A program made the position numbers and the translations under genes. The notes beneath the pieces are model-generated. The model made no database searches. It worked only from the letters and a program-made list of their open reading frames with translations, and was not told the DNA's origin. Positions 7,717 through 16,400 of a DNA stretch of 64,000 nucleotides are shown here, one piece after another. Numbering within the stretch: position 1 is the first letter of the stretch; every line of letters begins with the position of its first letter. This stretch comes from Nocardiopsis kunsanensis DSM 44524 (GTDB taxonomy: Bacteria; Actinomycetota; Actinomycetes; Streptosporangiales; Streptosporangiaceae): NCBI RefSeq assembly GCF_000340965.1, contig NZ_ANAY01000020.1, forward strand, positions 1 through 64,000, read 5' to 3'.

Positions 7717-9579
7717 ATGATGTCAGGCAGGCCCTCCTACAGGGCCTTGGTCAATGACGGGAGCGCACAAGGGCAGGCACTACCGCCCGGTCTCACACGG
7801 CGCATCCTGTCCTACGCCACCCCGCACTGGCGTTCCATCACGCTGTTCTTGTTGGTGACGGCGCTCGGTGCGGGCATCGTCGTGGCCAACCCGCTGCTGC
7901 TGCGCGCCATCATCGACGAGGGCATCATCCCCGGCCGCGCCTCGATCGTGGTGTGGTTGGCGGTCGCAGCGGGTGTACTGGCGGTCCTGGAGGGTCTGAT
8001 CACCCTGACCGGCCGCTGGTTGTCCTCCCGGATCGGCGAGGGCATCATCTACCTGCTGCGCACCCAGGTCTTCACCCACGTACAGCGCATGCCGATCGCG
8101 TTCTTCACCCGTACTCAGACCGGGTCGCTGATCAGCCGCCTCAACACCGACGTGGTGGGGGCCCAGCGCGCGATCACCTCGGTACTGCAGTCGGTGGTGA
8201 CCAACCTGGTGAGCCTGGTGGCGGTGCTCATCACGATGTTTGCGCTGTCGTGGCAGGTCACCCTGGCAGCACTGGCGATGGTCCCGCTGTTCATCGTTCC
8301 GGCGAAGATCCTGGGCCGCAAGCTCGCCGTGATCTCCCGCGACGCGATGGACAACAACGCCCAGATGAGCTCGCTGATGACCGAACGCTTCAACGTCGGC
8401 GGGGCGATGCTCGTCAAGCTCTACGGACGTCCTTCCGAGGAGTCGGCGGGGTTCTCGGACCGGGCTGCGCGCGTGCGCGATCTCGGGGTACGCCAGGCGG
8501 TCTACGGCGGGCTGCTGTTCACGATGTTGTCCACCATCACGGCCCTGGCCACGGCGATGGTCTACGGCGTGGGCGGTGTGCTGGCCGTGAGCGAGGTCTT
8601 CGAGGTCGGTACTCTGGTCGCGCTGACAACGCTCCTGGCCCGGCTCTACGGGCCGATCACCACGTTGTCCAACGTTCACGTGGAGATCATGACGGCGCTG
8701 GTCTCCTTCGACCGGGTCTTCGAGGTCCTGGACCTGGAGCCGGCGATCAAGGAGCACCCGGACGCACGCCCGGTGCCCGAGGGCCCGTTGTCGGTGGAGT
8801 TCGACGGGGTCTCCTTCCGTTACCCGAGCGCCGCGGAGAGTTCGGTCGCCTCCCTGGAGTTGACCCCTCAGACGCAGAACAGCGACGACACCCAGGTGCT
8901 GAGCGGGATCTCCTTCCGCGCCGAGCCCGGCCGCATGGTGGCGCTCGTGGGCCCGTCGGGGGCCGGCAAGACCACCCTCACCCACCTGGTCTCGCGCCTG
9001 TACGACCCGACGGAGGGGACGGTGCGTGTGGGCGGGCTCGACCTGCGTGAGGCCGCGGGCGACTCGGTGCGCGAATCGGTGGGTGTGGTCACCCAGGACG
9101 CCCAGCTCTTCCACGACACCGTGGGTGCCAACCTGCGTTACGCCAAGCCCGGGGCCACCGACGCGGAACTGGCGGAGGCCCTGCGGATGGCACGTCTGGG
9201 TGCGTTGTTGGACCAGCTGCCCGACGGTCTGGAGACCATGGTCGGCGATCGCGGCTACCGGCTCTCGGGTGGGGAGAAACAGCGTCTGGCCATCGCACGG
9301 CTGCTGTTGAAGGCCCCCTCGGTGGTGGTTCTGGACGAGGCGACCGCGCACCTGGACTCGGAATCGGAGGCGGCCGTGCAGGAAGCTCTGGCGGAGGCGC
9401 TCGTGGGCCGGACCTCGTTGGTGATCGCGCACAGGCTGGCGACGGTGCGCGAGGCCGATCAGATCCTGGTGCTGGAGGACGGTCGGATCCTGGAGCGGGG
9501 TACCCACGACGAGCTGCTGGACGCAGGAGGGCTGTACACGGCTCTGTACCGAACACAGTTCGCTTCGCAGGACCGCTGA
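7717..9579 (+). CDS. ABC exporter, fused membrane and ATPase domains
   Basis: Half-transporter of 620 residues that should dimerise in the membrane and export an unknown substrate. After a short cytosolic N-terminus there are six membrane helices (about 40-310; first helix ITLFLLVTALGAGIVVA). The ATPase domain has Walker A (GPSGAGKTTLTHL), a Q loop (VTQDAQLF), signature LSGGEKQRLAIARLLL, Walker B (VVVLDEAT) and His switch (VIAHRLATV). An insert between residues about 370 and 395 precedes the ATPase core. The ATG at 7717 follows GAAGAGG; in-frame ATGs at 7675 and 7681 lack a site. It is a single gene, not visibly paired, about 90 bases after the cytidylyltransferase-like gene. Confidence 0.9.
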   Translation: MMSGRPSYRALVNDGSAQGQALPPGLTRRILSYATPHWRSITLFLLVTALGAGIVVANPLLLRAIIDEGIIPGRASIVVWLAVAAGVLAVLEGLITLTGRWLSSRIGEGIIYLLRTQVFTHVQRMPIAFFTRTQTGSLISRLNTDVVGAQRAITSVLQSVVTNLVSLVAVLITMFALSWQVTLAALAMVPLFIVPAKILGRKLAVISRDAMDNNAQMSSLMTERFNVGGAMLVKLYGRPSEESAGFSDRAARVRDLGVRQAVYGGLLFTMLSTITALATAMVYGVGGVLAVSEVFEVGTLVALTTLLARLYGPITTLSNVHVEIMTALVSFDRVFEVLDLEPAIKEHPDARPVPEGPLSVEFDGVSFRYPSAAESSVASLELTPQTQNSDDTQVLSGISFRAEPGRMVALVGPSGAGKTTLTHLVSRLYDPTEGTVRVGGLDLREAAGDSVRESVGVVTQDAQLFHDTVGANLRYAKPGATDAELAEALRMARLGALLDQLPDGLETMVGDRGYRLSGGEKQRLAIARLLLKAPSVVVLDEATAHLDSESEAAVQEALAEALVGRTSLVIAHRLATVREADQILVLEDGRILERGTHDELLDAGGLYTALYRTQFASQDR

Positions 9580-9591
9580 GGGCCGGGGGTC

Positions 9592-9611
9592 GGGCCGGGA
9601 GGCTCCGGCCC
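9592..9611. terminator. short hairpin between convergent genes
   Basis: A 7-bp stem (GGGCCGG pairing with CCGGCCC) with a 6-base loop lies between the ABC exporter stop (9579) and the ferredoxin-like gene stop (9613). Confidence 0.45.
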
Positions 9612-9612
9612 C

Positions 9613-10221
9613 TCAGGCGGCGCTCGGGGCGGCGCCGTCTCCCCGTTCGGCCCGGCGTGCGGCCTCGGCAGCCTTCTCGCGCTTCTTCCTGGCCTTCTTC
9701 TCGGCCTTCTCGCACTTCTTCCTGTGTTTGTCGGCCTTCTCGCGCTTCTTGCGCTTCTCGGTCCGGGTGCCCTTGCCGTCCTTCTCCTGGACCGGATCGG
9801 TCCTGAGCGCACCGTCCTTCTTCACCTTCCCGCCCTTGCCGGGTTTCTCGGCGCCCTTGGAGATCACGTGGGCCCGCAAGGCCTCGGGCAACGGGGTGAG
9901 GCCGGGTCCGCCCTCGAAGATCCAGTCGTCGAGCGCCTCGACGAGGTGGTCGTCGGTGACACGCCCGAGCCACACCGGACGTCCGCCGGCCGCGCGGCCC
10001 CGGGCCGAGGGCTGCACGACCACGACGTTGGCCTCGGAACAGCGGTCCAGACAGTCGGAACGACGCACGGGCACGGTGCGTCCGGTGTGGTCCTCGATGG
10101 TGCTGAGGCGGGCGAGCTGGGCTTCGTGGTCGACGCCGGGAACCTTCTTGCGGGTACCGCAGCAGCATCCCCGGCAGACCGTGAGACGACAGGGAGCGTC
10201 ACCGGAGCAGTTCACACGCAC
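9613..10221 (-). CDS. thioredoxin-fold 2Fe-2S ferredoxin-like protein with Lys-rich tail
   Basis: Protein of 202 residues. The first 100 resemble thioredoxin-like [2Fe-2S] ferredoxins: CRGCCCGTRKK near residue 17 and CLDRCSEANVVVVQP near 57 supply cluster cysteines. The last 80 residues are almost only Lys, Arg, Glu and Ala (KRKKREKADKHRKKCEKAEK), a charged helical tail not part of the fold; it may bind nucleic acid or be a solubility tail. The start is a GTG at 10221; another GTG at 10215 is possible. It is convergent with the ABC exporter. Partner enzyme unknown. Confidence 0.75.
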   Translation of the reverse strand: MRVNCSGDAPCRLTVCRGCCCGTRKKVPGVDHEAQLARLSTIEDHTGRTVPVRRSDCLDRCSEANVVVVQPSARGRAAGGRPVWLGRVTDDHLVEALDDWIFEGGPGLTPLPEALRAHVISKGAEKPGKGGKVKKDGALRTDPVQEKDGKGTRTEKRKKREKADKHRKKCEKAEKKARKKREKAAEAARRAERGDGAAPSAA

Positions 10222-10316
10222 CCCCTGGGACGAGTTCCGGTCAGGTTTGCCTTACCTGGTCGGAGGATACGTCCCGTACGCGGCCGCTCCGTGTACCGCT
10301 CCTCCCTGCCGGAGCC

Positions 10317-10562
10317 TCACTTCCGGTCGTCCTTGCCTTCCTGACTGCCCCCGCCCTCTTCGCCGGAGCCCTCCTGCTCGTCCGATCGCTTGTTCAGGTA
10401 GTCCTCTGCGGCCTGTGCGCCCTTGTCGATCTTGTCGTCATGGGCACCGCCCGTGGCCTTCTTCGCCGCATCGGCGGCCTTGCCGACCATCCCCTGGACC
10501 TTGTCCGCGTTGTTGTCGACCGCCTTGCGCAGCTTGTTGAACGCGTTCGAAGCACCGGACAT
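10317..10562 (-). CDS. MT0933-type antitoxin-like small protein
   Basis: Protein of 81 residues with the pattern of the MT0933/Rv0909 antitoxin family: DKVQGMVGKAADAAKKATGG followed by DDKIDKGAQAAEDYL. The C-terminus is a Gly/Glu/Lys-rich tail. The ATG at 10562 follows GGGGGAGG. No toxin partner (Rv0910-like SRPBCC protein) is next to it, so it is an orphan here and the antitoxin role is only by family. It lies directly downstream of mgtE in the opposite sense of coordinates, separated by 70 bases, on the same strand. Confidence 0.8.
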   Translation of the reverse strand: MSGASNAFNKLRKAVDNNADKVQGMVGKAADAAKKATGGAHDDKIDKGAQAAEDYLNKRSDEQEGSGEEGGGSQEGKDDRK

Positions 10563-10632
10563 GATGCCTCCCCCTTTCGATCGGTGGCCCTGTCGGGGCG
10601 ATACCCGCTCGAAGGGGTGGCCTATCGTCAAC

Positions 10633-11976
10633 TCAGATACCGAGGATCATCCGGGCGATGGAGAAGTAGATGATCAGGCCGGTGGCGTCGACGAGCGTGG
10701 CGACCATGGGCGAGGAGACCACCGCCGGGTCCACCCCGACCTTGTTGGCCAGCAGGGGCATGGCCGAGCCGATGACGGCGGCCCAGGTACAGATCGCGAT
10801 GACGGTGCACGCCACGACCGAGGCGATGGTCGTGCCCACCAGGAACGAACCGATGCCCAGGGCCAGCACGGCCAGGGTCAGCCCGAGCATGAAGCCGACC
10901 CGGCTCTCCTTCCACAGCACCCGTGGCAGGTCGCGCACCCGGACCTCGCCCACGGCCAGAGCGCGCACGATCGCCGTCGCCGACTGGGCACCGACGTTGC
11001 CGCCGGTGCCGATGAGCATGGGCACGAACAACGCCAGTGCCGTGACCTGTTCGAGTGTGGCCTCGTAGGCCTGCATGACGTTGACGGTGAGCGTTGCCGC
11101 CACCAACAGCACCATCAGCCACACCGCCCGCGCACCGACCAGGCGCAGCACGCTCACGGAGACGTAGTGGTCACTGACCGGGCTGGCACCGGACTGGCGG
11201 GCCATGTCCTCGGTATCGGCCGCTTCGATGACTTCGAGGGCGTCGTCGAAGGTCAGCATGCCGACGAAACGTTCCTCGGAGTCGACCACCGACAGGGCGA
11301 CCAGGTTGGCTTCCTGCATGAGCCGGGCTGCGCTCTCGACGGACTCGTAGGCACGCACTCGGGGAGCGAACACGTCGACGACGTCCTTGAGCAGACGGTC
11401 GGCCTCGGAAATGACCAGGTCGCCGAGGGCGACGGTGCCGACCATGCGACGGCCGTCGCTGACCACGGGGAGCGTGTAGATGTTCTCGACGTCGGCGCCT
11501 TTGGCGCGCACGACCTCCAGGGCGCGGCTCACGGTGAGGTCGCGGTGGAGGATGACCGTCTCGGGGGTCATGTAGCGGCCGACGGAGTTCTCGGGGTAGC
11601 CGAGCAGCGCAGCGGTCATCCGGCGCTCGGAGGGGCTGAGCCCGGCCAGGGCGCGGGTCGCGATCTTGGCGGGTACTTCCCCGAGGAGGCGGGCCCTGTC
11701 GTCGGGGTCCATCTCCTCCAGGAGTTCCTGGAAGGCGTGGTCCCGCAGGCCCAGGAGGATGCTCTGCTGCTGGGCGGGGTCGAGTTCCTCGAAGACCTCG
11801 AGTTCCCGGTCCTTGTCCAGCAACCGGAACGGGATGGTCGCCTGGCCTTCGGCCATCCGCGAGAGTTCGTCGGCGATCTCGTAGGGCCTGTGTTCGGCCA
11901 ACCAGAGCCGAATCCCCGTCAGGTCGTTGGTCTCGACCAGATCGAGCAGTTCCTCAGCGCGCTCGCCTTCTGCCAT
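10633..11976 (-). CDS. mgtE: magnesium transporter MgtE
   Basis: Mg2+ channel/transporter of 447 residues. The N-terminal MgtE_N superhelical domain (about 10-115, with LLLGLRDHAFQELLEEMDPDDR) is followed by a CBS pair (about 130-260, YMTPETVILHRDLTVSRAL and FAPRVRAYESVESAARLM), which senses cytosolic Mg2+. Five membrane helices follow from about 275, including the family motif region PMLIGTGGNVGAQSATAIVRAL. The ATG at 11976 has a GAGGGGG stretch upstream; the open frame continues to 12189 without good signals. The 279 bases upstream, up to the phosphatase gene, hold no clear riboswitch. Confidence 0.95.
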   Translation of the reverse strand: MAEGERAEELLDLVETNDLTGIRLWLAEHRPYEIADELSRMAEGQATIPFRLLDKDRELEVFEELDPAQQQSILLGLRDHAFQELLEEMDPDDRARLLGEVPAKIATRALAGLSPSERRMTAALLGYPENSVGRYMTPETVILHRDLTVSRALEVVRAKGADVENIYTLPVVSDGRRMVGTVALGDLVISEADRLLKDVVDVFAPRVRAYESVESAARLMQEANLVALSVVDSEERFVGMLTFDDALEVIEAADTEDMARQSGASPVSDHYVSVSVLRLVGARAVWLMVLLVAATLTVNVMQAYEATLEQVTALALFVPMLIGTGGNVGAQSATAIVRALAVGEVRVRDLPRVLWKESRVGFMLGLTLAVLALGIGSFLVGTTIASVVACTVIAICTWAAVIGSAMPLLANKVGVDPAVVSSPMVATLVDATGLIIYFSIARMILGI

Positions 11977-12255
11977 GCGAAGCACCCCCTCGCATCTTCT
12001 ACGCCCACCGGGCACGGGGCGCCGGGGACGACCGATCCTCTGAATGGCCCGGGCCTGTGGTGAGGGCCCCGCTCCGTGTCCCGGTGTCGTGGTGGGGTCG
12101 TGCTGAGTTGGTGCCCGGGGGCGGAAAGGGCGGGCACGACGTGCCGGGGGCGGTGCACGGCCGATCGCCGCACGTGGGACGGGGAGCACAACGACCCTAC
12201 CGCCATCGGCGGGCGGTGGAACTCCTCCACCGCGGTGTGGAAGGGGCCGGGAAGG

Positions 12256-13359
12256 TCAGTCGCGCCAGAGGACCACGAGGGCGCAGTCGTCGTTCTTGTC
12301 CTTGCTGAGGATGTCGACGACGTCGTCGGCCCCGTTGGAGAAACCTTGGGTCACGAGGGTCTGGGCAGCGCCCAGGAGCCGGTCGATACCGGCGTCGAGG
12401 TCCTCGCCGGGGGTCTCCACGAGCCCGTCGGTGCAGAGCATCAGCCCGTCACCGGGGCGCAGGTGCCCGTCGACAGGGGTGTAGGTCATCTCCGGAATCA
12501 CCCCGAGAACGACCCCCTTGGCCTCGTTGGCGGACCACAGGCCCTTGCCGGCGTCGTACTGCACGGCGGGCGGGTGGCCTGCGGAGAAGACCTGGTACGC
12601 ACCGCTGGAGAGGTCGACGCTCAGGTGCACGGCCGTGACGAAGCCCTCACCTTCGCTGTGGCGCATGAGGTAGTCGTTGCAGTGGGCGAGGAAGTCCCGG
12701 GTGGGCACCGCGCCGATGAGTCCGCTGAAGGCCCCGGAGAGCAACAGGGCACGGGTCCCGGCATCCACCCCCTTGCCGGAGACGTCGACGACCGCGATGT
12801 CGAGCTGGTCGCCCTCGCGGTGCGAGACCACGAAGTCGCCGCCGAAGGAGGAGCCCCCGGCCTGACGCAGGACGGCGGTGCGCCCCCACCCTCGGGGGAC
12901 CTCGGGGAGTTTGCCCTGGTGGCGCAGGCGGTCGCGCAGGTCGAGCAGCATCATCTCGCCGCCCAGGCCCTGCACACCCAAGCGTTCACGTACCCCGGAC
13001 AGCAGGTAGGAGAGCACCCCGGTGACACCGATGGTCACCAGCAGACCGGGGCCCACCTCTCCGAAGTCCAGCATGTAACCGACGAAGAGCAGGACGGCGG
13101 CGACCACGGCGAGCAGGAAGGCCAGGCTCTTGCGCTTGAGCAGGAGCCCGCCGGCGAGAACGGTCAGGATCGTGGAGCTGGGCGGGAACCACTGAGTGGG
13201 CCCCCAGACCGCGCCGACCCCGATCCCGACCGCGATCACGACCAAGGTGATCAGTACCAGCCGATAGCGGAACAGCACCTTGCGCCGGAGCACAGCGACG
13301 AGCCGTTGCGCGGTCGAGCGCAGCAGCCGGGTCACCTTGGCGGTCGGTGTGGCGTTCAT
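12256..13359 (-). CDS. membrane-bound PP2C (SpoIIE-type) protein phosphatase
   Basis: Ser/Thr phosphatase of 367 residues anchored in the membrane. The N-terminus has about four membrane helices (37-130; VLITLVVIAVGIGVGAVW is the first). The catalytic PPM/SpoIIE domain runs from about 150 to the end, with metal-binding Asp motifs FGGDFVV, AVVDVSGKGVDAG, LMLCTDGLVE and DDCALVVLW. There is no sensor domain such as GAF or PAS. Such proteins usually act on anti-sigma-factor antagonists; the partner is not encoded nearby. Start MNATPTAK at 13359. Confidence 0.88.
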   Translation of the reverse strand: MNATPTAKVTRLLRSTAQRLVAVLRRKVLFRYRLVLITLVVIAVGIGVGAVWGPTQWFPPSSTILTVLAGGLLLKRKSLAFLLAVVAAVLLFVGYMLDFGEVGPGLLVTIGVTGVLSYLLSGVRERLGVQGLGGEMMLLDLRDRLRHQGKLPEVPRGWGRTAVLRQAGGSSFGGDFVVSHREGDQLDIAVVDVSGKGVDAGTRALLLSGAFSGLIGAVPTRDFLAHCNDYLMRHSEGEGFVTAVHLSVDLSSGAYQVFSAGHPPAVQYDAGKGLWSANEAKGVVLGVIPEMTYTPVDGHLRPGDGLMLCTDGLVETPGEDLDAGIDRLLGAAQTLVTQGFSNGADDVVDILSKDKNDDCALVVLWRD

Positions 13360-13812
13360 GGTTCCTCAGCTCGGCCCACCCTCGGACGGGGCGGTCGGTT
13401 CGGTAGGGGCTGCCGCGGCACCGGGGGACGGACGCGGACGGGCGCTCCGGGCCGGCGTGTCAGGGGCCCTGGGAAGGCCCCGGTCGTGGTGGCTCTGCAG
13501 CCGGTGCCCGCGGTCTTCGCCGCGTCGCGGCCATGAGGGGGCCGCGGTCGTGCACGAACTGTAGCGCGGAGGATGCCGACCAAGCACGCGCGGTGGGCAG
13601 GGTCGACCCCCGATACCCAGGTTAACGGTTCGGCCTAAACCCGGGTGTTTCCGAGGAGGGGCGGGAGCAGGGACGGTCGCCCCCGGACCAGAGTCTCACA
13701 GGCGCCCGGCTCGGCCCGGAGCGGGCGGTGGTTCGGCGGGGCGAACGGGGTCCACGGCCGGTACAGGTCGCGCCCCGTACCGGCAGCACGAGGCGCGGGT
13801 CGTCCGGCGGGG
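13360..13812. other. 453-base intergenic region without recognised genes
   Basis: Open frames here are high-GC shadows without ribosome sites. The upstream region of the phosphatase gene should hold its promoter, but no clear -10/-35 pair stands out. I see no RNA gene. Confidence 0.5.
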
Positions 13813-14280
13813 TCAGGGAAGGGGCGGGAGCTCGCCGTTCTCCTCGTAGCGGGAGAGCATCGCGATCCGGCGGGTGTGGCGCTCCTCGTCGCTGTAGGGC
13901 GTGGAGAGGAAGACCTCGACGAAGCGTGTGGCCTCGTCCAGGGAGTGCATCCGCCCGCCGATACCGAGCACGTTGGCGTCGTTGTGCTCCCGCGCCAGCT
14001 TCGCGGTCTCCTCGCTCCAGGCCAGGGCGGCGCGGACACCCGCGACCTTGTTCGCGGCGATCTGCTCACCGTTGCCGGAGCCGCCGATGACCAGGCCCAG
14101 GGACCCGGGGTCCCCGGCCACGCCCTCGGCGGCGCGGAGGACGAAGGGCGGATAGTCGTCCACGGCGTCGAAGGCCGCCGGTCCGGCGTCCACGACGTCG
14201 TGGCCCTGCCCCTTCAGCCAGGAGACGAGGTGTTCTTTGAGCTCGAAGCCCGCATGATCTGATCCAAGGTAAACACGCAC
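13813..14280 (-). CDS. rpiB: ribose-5-phosphate isomerase B
   Basis: Interconverts ribose 5-phosphate and ribulose 5-phosphate in the pentose phosphate pathway. It has 155 residues from the GTG at 14280 (VRVYLGSDHAGFELKEHL). Hallmarks are SDHAG at the N-terminus, VIGGSGNGEQIAANKV in the middle and NDANVLGIGGR toward the end. The catalytic position at GSGNGE is Ser where some enzymes have Cys (GTGIG), consistent with the mycobacterial-type enzyme, which uses Glu in this motif. A longer start at 14301 would add seven unusual residues. Confidence 0.93.
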   Translation of the reverse strand: MRVYLGSDHAGFELKEHLVSWLKGQGHDVVDAGPAAFDAVDDYPPFVLRAAEGVAGDPGSLGLVIGGSGNGEQIAANKVAGVRAALAWSEETAKLAREHNDANVLGIGGRMHSLDEATRFVEVFLSTPYSDEERHTRRIAMLSRYEENGELPPLP

Positions 14281-14314
14281 GGCCCCAGTCTGGCAGGTCA
14301 TGGGCGCACAAGGA

Positions 14315-14347
14315 GCCGCGCCCCGCCTCAGTGGGACGGGGCGCGGC
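14315..14347. terminator. GC hairpin downstream of the 47-residue membrane protein gene
   Basis: A perfect 11-bp stem (GCCGCGCCCCG with CGGGGCGCGGC) and an 11-base loop lie 18 bases beyond the stop at 14366 on the minus strand. There is no T tract. Confidence 0.55.
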
Positions 14348-14365
14348 GTTCCGGTCCTACCTGGC

Positions 14366-14509
14366 TCAAGCGGCCGCTGCGGCGGCGACGCTCAGACCGA
14401 GGGCGGCGAAGCAAGCCAGGGAGACCACGGAGATCATGTTGTAGAGCACGACGGACTTGACGTCCTTGCTGAGAGGGCCGGCCTTGGAGACCTTGGGCTT
14501 GTTACTCAA
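14366..14509 (-). CDS. small one-helix membrane protein, 47 residues
   Basis: Too short for most gene callers, but well formed. A TTG at 14509 follows a GAGGTG site. It encodes SNKPKVSKAGPLSKDVKS, then one hydrophobic helix (VVLYNMISVVSLACFAALGL) and an Ala-rich end. A hairpin follows the stop. The Lys-rich front and single helix suggest a small inner-membrane peptide of N-in topology. No function is known to me. It lies between the aldehyde dehydrogenase gene and rpiB on the same strand. Confidence 0.55.
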   Translation of the reverse strand: MSNKPKVSKAGPLSKDVKSVVLYNMISVVSLACFAALGLSVAAAAAA

Positions 14510-14645
14510 CTCACACCTCGATTGGGTTCGACCGGGAAGGACCAGTCGGGATTTTTCCATACTCATGAACGCGGCTTGAACCGGGTCCGATTCCCCGACC
14601 GCCTCCCGACCAGGCGTGACAACGAGCACACACCGGGTCCGGGGC

Positions 14646-16067
14646 CTACATCTGCACGGCCTTGGTCTCGCAGAACTCCTCCAGGCCCGGCAGTCCCCAC
14701 TCACGGCCGTTACCGGAACGTTTGTAACCACCGAAGGGTGCCTTGGGGTTCATGGCACCGCCGTTGAGCTCGATCTGGCCGGCCCGCAGGCGCCGGGCCA
14801 CCGCCAGCCCCTGCTCGGGGTCGCCGGACCAGACCGCGGCGTTGAGGCCGTAGACGGTGTCGTTGGCGGTCTCAACGGCCTCCTCGACGGTGTCGTAGGG
14901 GATCAGGGCCAGAACAGGACCGAAGATCTCCTCCTGGGCCACACGCATGTCGTTGCGCACATCGGCCAGGACCGTGGGGCTCACGTAGTACCCCTGCTCC
15001 AGGCCCTCGACCGGCTCGGCGCCGCCGGTCACGACACGGGCGCCCTCAGCACCGGCGAGTTCGATGTAGGAACGCACCTTCTCCAACTGGGCCGCGGAGA
15101 CGAGCGGCCCCATGCGGGTGGAGCCGTCGGTGGGGTCGCCGGGTGCGTACTTGGCGGCGGAGGAGGTGGCCAGTTCCACGGCCTCCTCGTAGACGTCGCG
15201 GTGGACGAGCATGCGGGTGAGGGCGTTGCAGCTCTGCCCCGTGTTGCGCATGACGTCGGCGACCCCGCGCTTGACGGCCTGGGCGAGGTCGGCATCGGGC
15301 AGGATCACGTTCGGGGACTTGCCGCCGAGCTCCAGAGCCACGCGTTTGACGGTCTCGGCCGCGACCTGTGAGACACGGGTGCCGGCCCGGGTGGATCCGG
15401 TGAAGGAGACCATGTCCACCTCGGGGTGGGCGGCGATGGCCTCGCCCACGACCGGACCGGTGCCCGAGACGAGGTTGAACACCCCTTCGGGCAGCCCGGC
15501 CTCGTCGAAGATCTCGGCGAGCGCGTAGGCGCTGAGCGGGGCGACCTCGCTGGGTTTGAGGACGACGGTGTTGCCGGCGAGCAGGGCCGGGACGACCTTG
15601 AGCACGATCTGGTGCAGCGGGTAGTTCCACGGGGTGATCGCACCGACCACACCGACGGGCTCGTGCACCACGAGGGAGTTGTCGACGCGCTCGCCGGCGA
15701 AGTAGCGCTCGCCGTGCTCCTCCACCAGGTCGATGTAGGTCCGGAACATCATCTGGGGCAGTCCGGCCTGCACCTTGCGGGCGAAACCGGCGGGGGCGCC
15801 CATGTCCCGGGTGAGCAGCGCGGCGATCTCCTCCGCGCGCTCGTCGAAGAGTTCCAGGGCCTTGGCCAGATGGGTGACGCGTTGTCCGTGGGGGCGCCGG
15901 GACCAGGCGGGGAAGGCGGCAACTGCGGCCCCGACCGCGTTGTCGACGTCCTTGGCCGTTCCGGCGGGGACGGTGTCGATGACCTGTTCAGTGGCCGGGT
16001 CGAGGACTTCGAGAGCCTCGTCGGAGGCGGAGCCCGTCCAGGCGCCGTCGATGTAGAGGGAACGCAT
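14646..16067 (-). CDS. NAD(P)-dependent aldehyde dehydrogenase
   Basis: Oxidises an aldehyde to the acid; 473 residues, standard length. Visible motifs: NAD-binding [17 protein letters not shown] near 145, [12 protein letters not shown] near 225, general base Glu in [11 protein letters not shown] near 249 and catalytic Cys in [12 protein letters not shown] near 283, then [12 protein letters not shown] and [22 protein letters not shown] at the end. The start [10 protein letters not shown] at 16067 matches the family. Substrate cannot be fixed from the sequence; the end motif is of the betaine/acyl-aldehyde-like group. Confidence 0.92.
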   Translation of the reverse strand: MRSLYIDGAWTGSASDEALEVLDPATEQVIDTVPAGTAKDVDNAVGAAVAAFPAWSRRPHGQRVTHLAKALELFDERAEEIAALLTRDMGAPAGFARKVQAGLPQMMFRTYIDLVEEHGERYFAGERVDNSLVVHEPVGVVGAITPWNYPLHQIVLKVVPALLAGNTVVLKPSEVAPLSAYALAEIFDEAGLPEGVFNLVSGTGPVVGEAIAAHPEVDMVSFTGSTRAGTRVSQVAAETVKRVALELGGKSPNVILPDADLAQAVKRGVADVMRNTGQSCNALTRMLVHRDVYEEAVELATSSAAKYAPGDPTDGSTRMGPLVSAAQLEKVRSYIELAGAEGARVVTGGAEPVEGLEQGYYVSPTVLADVRNDMRVAQEEIFGPVLALIPYDTVEEAVETANDTVYGLNAAVWSGDPEQGLAVARRLRAGQIELNGGAMNPKAPFGGYKRSGNGREWGLPGLEEFCETKAVQM

Positions 16068-16209
16068 GGTCCCACTGTCCCAGAGCTTCTGGAACTTTGG
16101 CCAGGTTCGCGGAGGCGTACAGGTGCTCCTACCGATGGCCGGGCCGCAGGCACGCCGTTCCCGTACCACCGGGTCCGGGCGTACCGCGGCCCGGGCCCGG
16201 CGGCGCGAC

Positions 16210-16365
16210 TCAGCCCCAGTGGGGAGGGCGATCCTCGAGCAGCCGGGCGGTGTTGTCGTCGTCGGCGTCGCCCCAACCCGTCCCGTGCTCGTCGCTGGTG
16301 GTGTCGGGCAGGATGTCGAGGTCGTCGATGAGATCGACGACACGGTCCTCATCGGGTCCGGACAC
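16210..16365 (-). CDS. small acidic protein, 51 residues, ending DRPPHWG
   Basis: A GTG at 16365 with an AAGGGA site nine bases upstream opens a 51-residue, strongly acidic protein (VSGPDEDRVVDLIDDLDIL at the start). Its end RLLEDRPPHWG is like the LxDRPPHW tail of small acidic proteins seen in many actinomycetes, where they are uncharacterised. It sits 35 bases downstream of the mycothiol-reductase-like gene on the same strand, so the two are probably co-transcribed. Confidence 0.6.
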   Translation of the reverse strand: MSGPDEDRVVDLIDDLDILPDTTSDEHGTGWGDADDDNTARLLEDRPPHWG

Positions 16366-16400
16366 GGCGGATCGTCCCTTCGGGTGGGTCAGCGGTTCGG

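Noticed and set aside
7780..9507. 575-residue minus-strand open frame opposite the ABC exporter
   Set aside because: Shadow of a gene with clear ABC motifs; composition is meaningless.
10423..12063. 546-residue plus-strand open frame opposite mgtE
   Set aside because: Asp/His/Gly-rich antisense frame of MgtE; mgtE has all family motifs.
11977..12255. Mg2+ riboswitch in front of mgtE
   Set aside because: No M-box core or transcription-attenuation pair could be recognised in the 279 bases.
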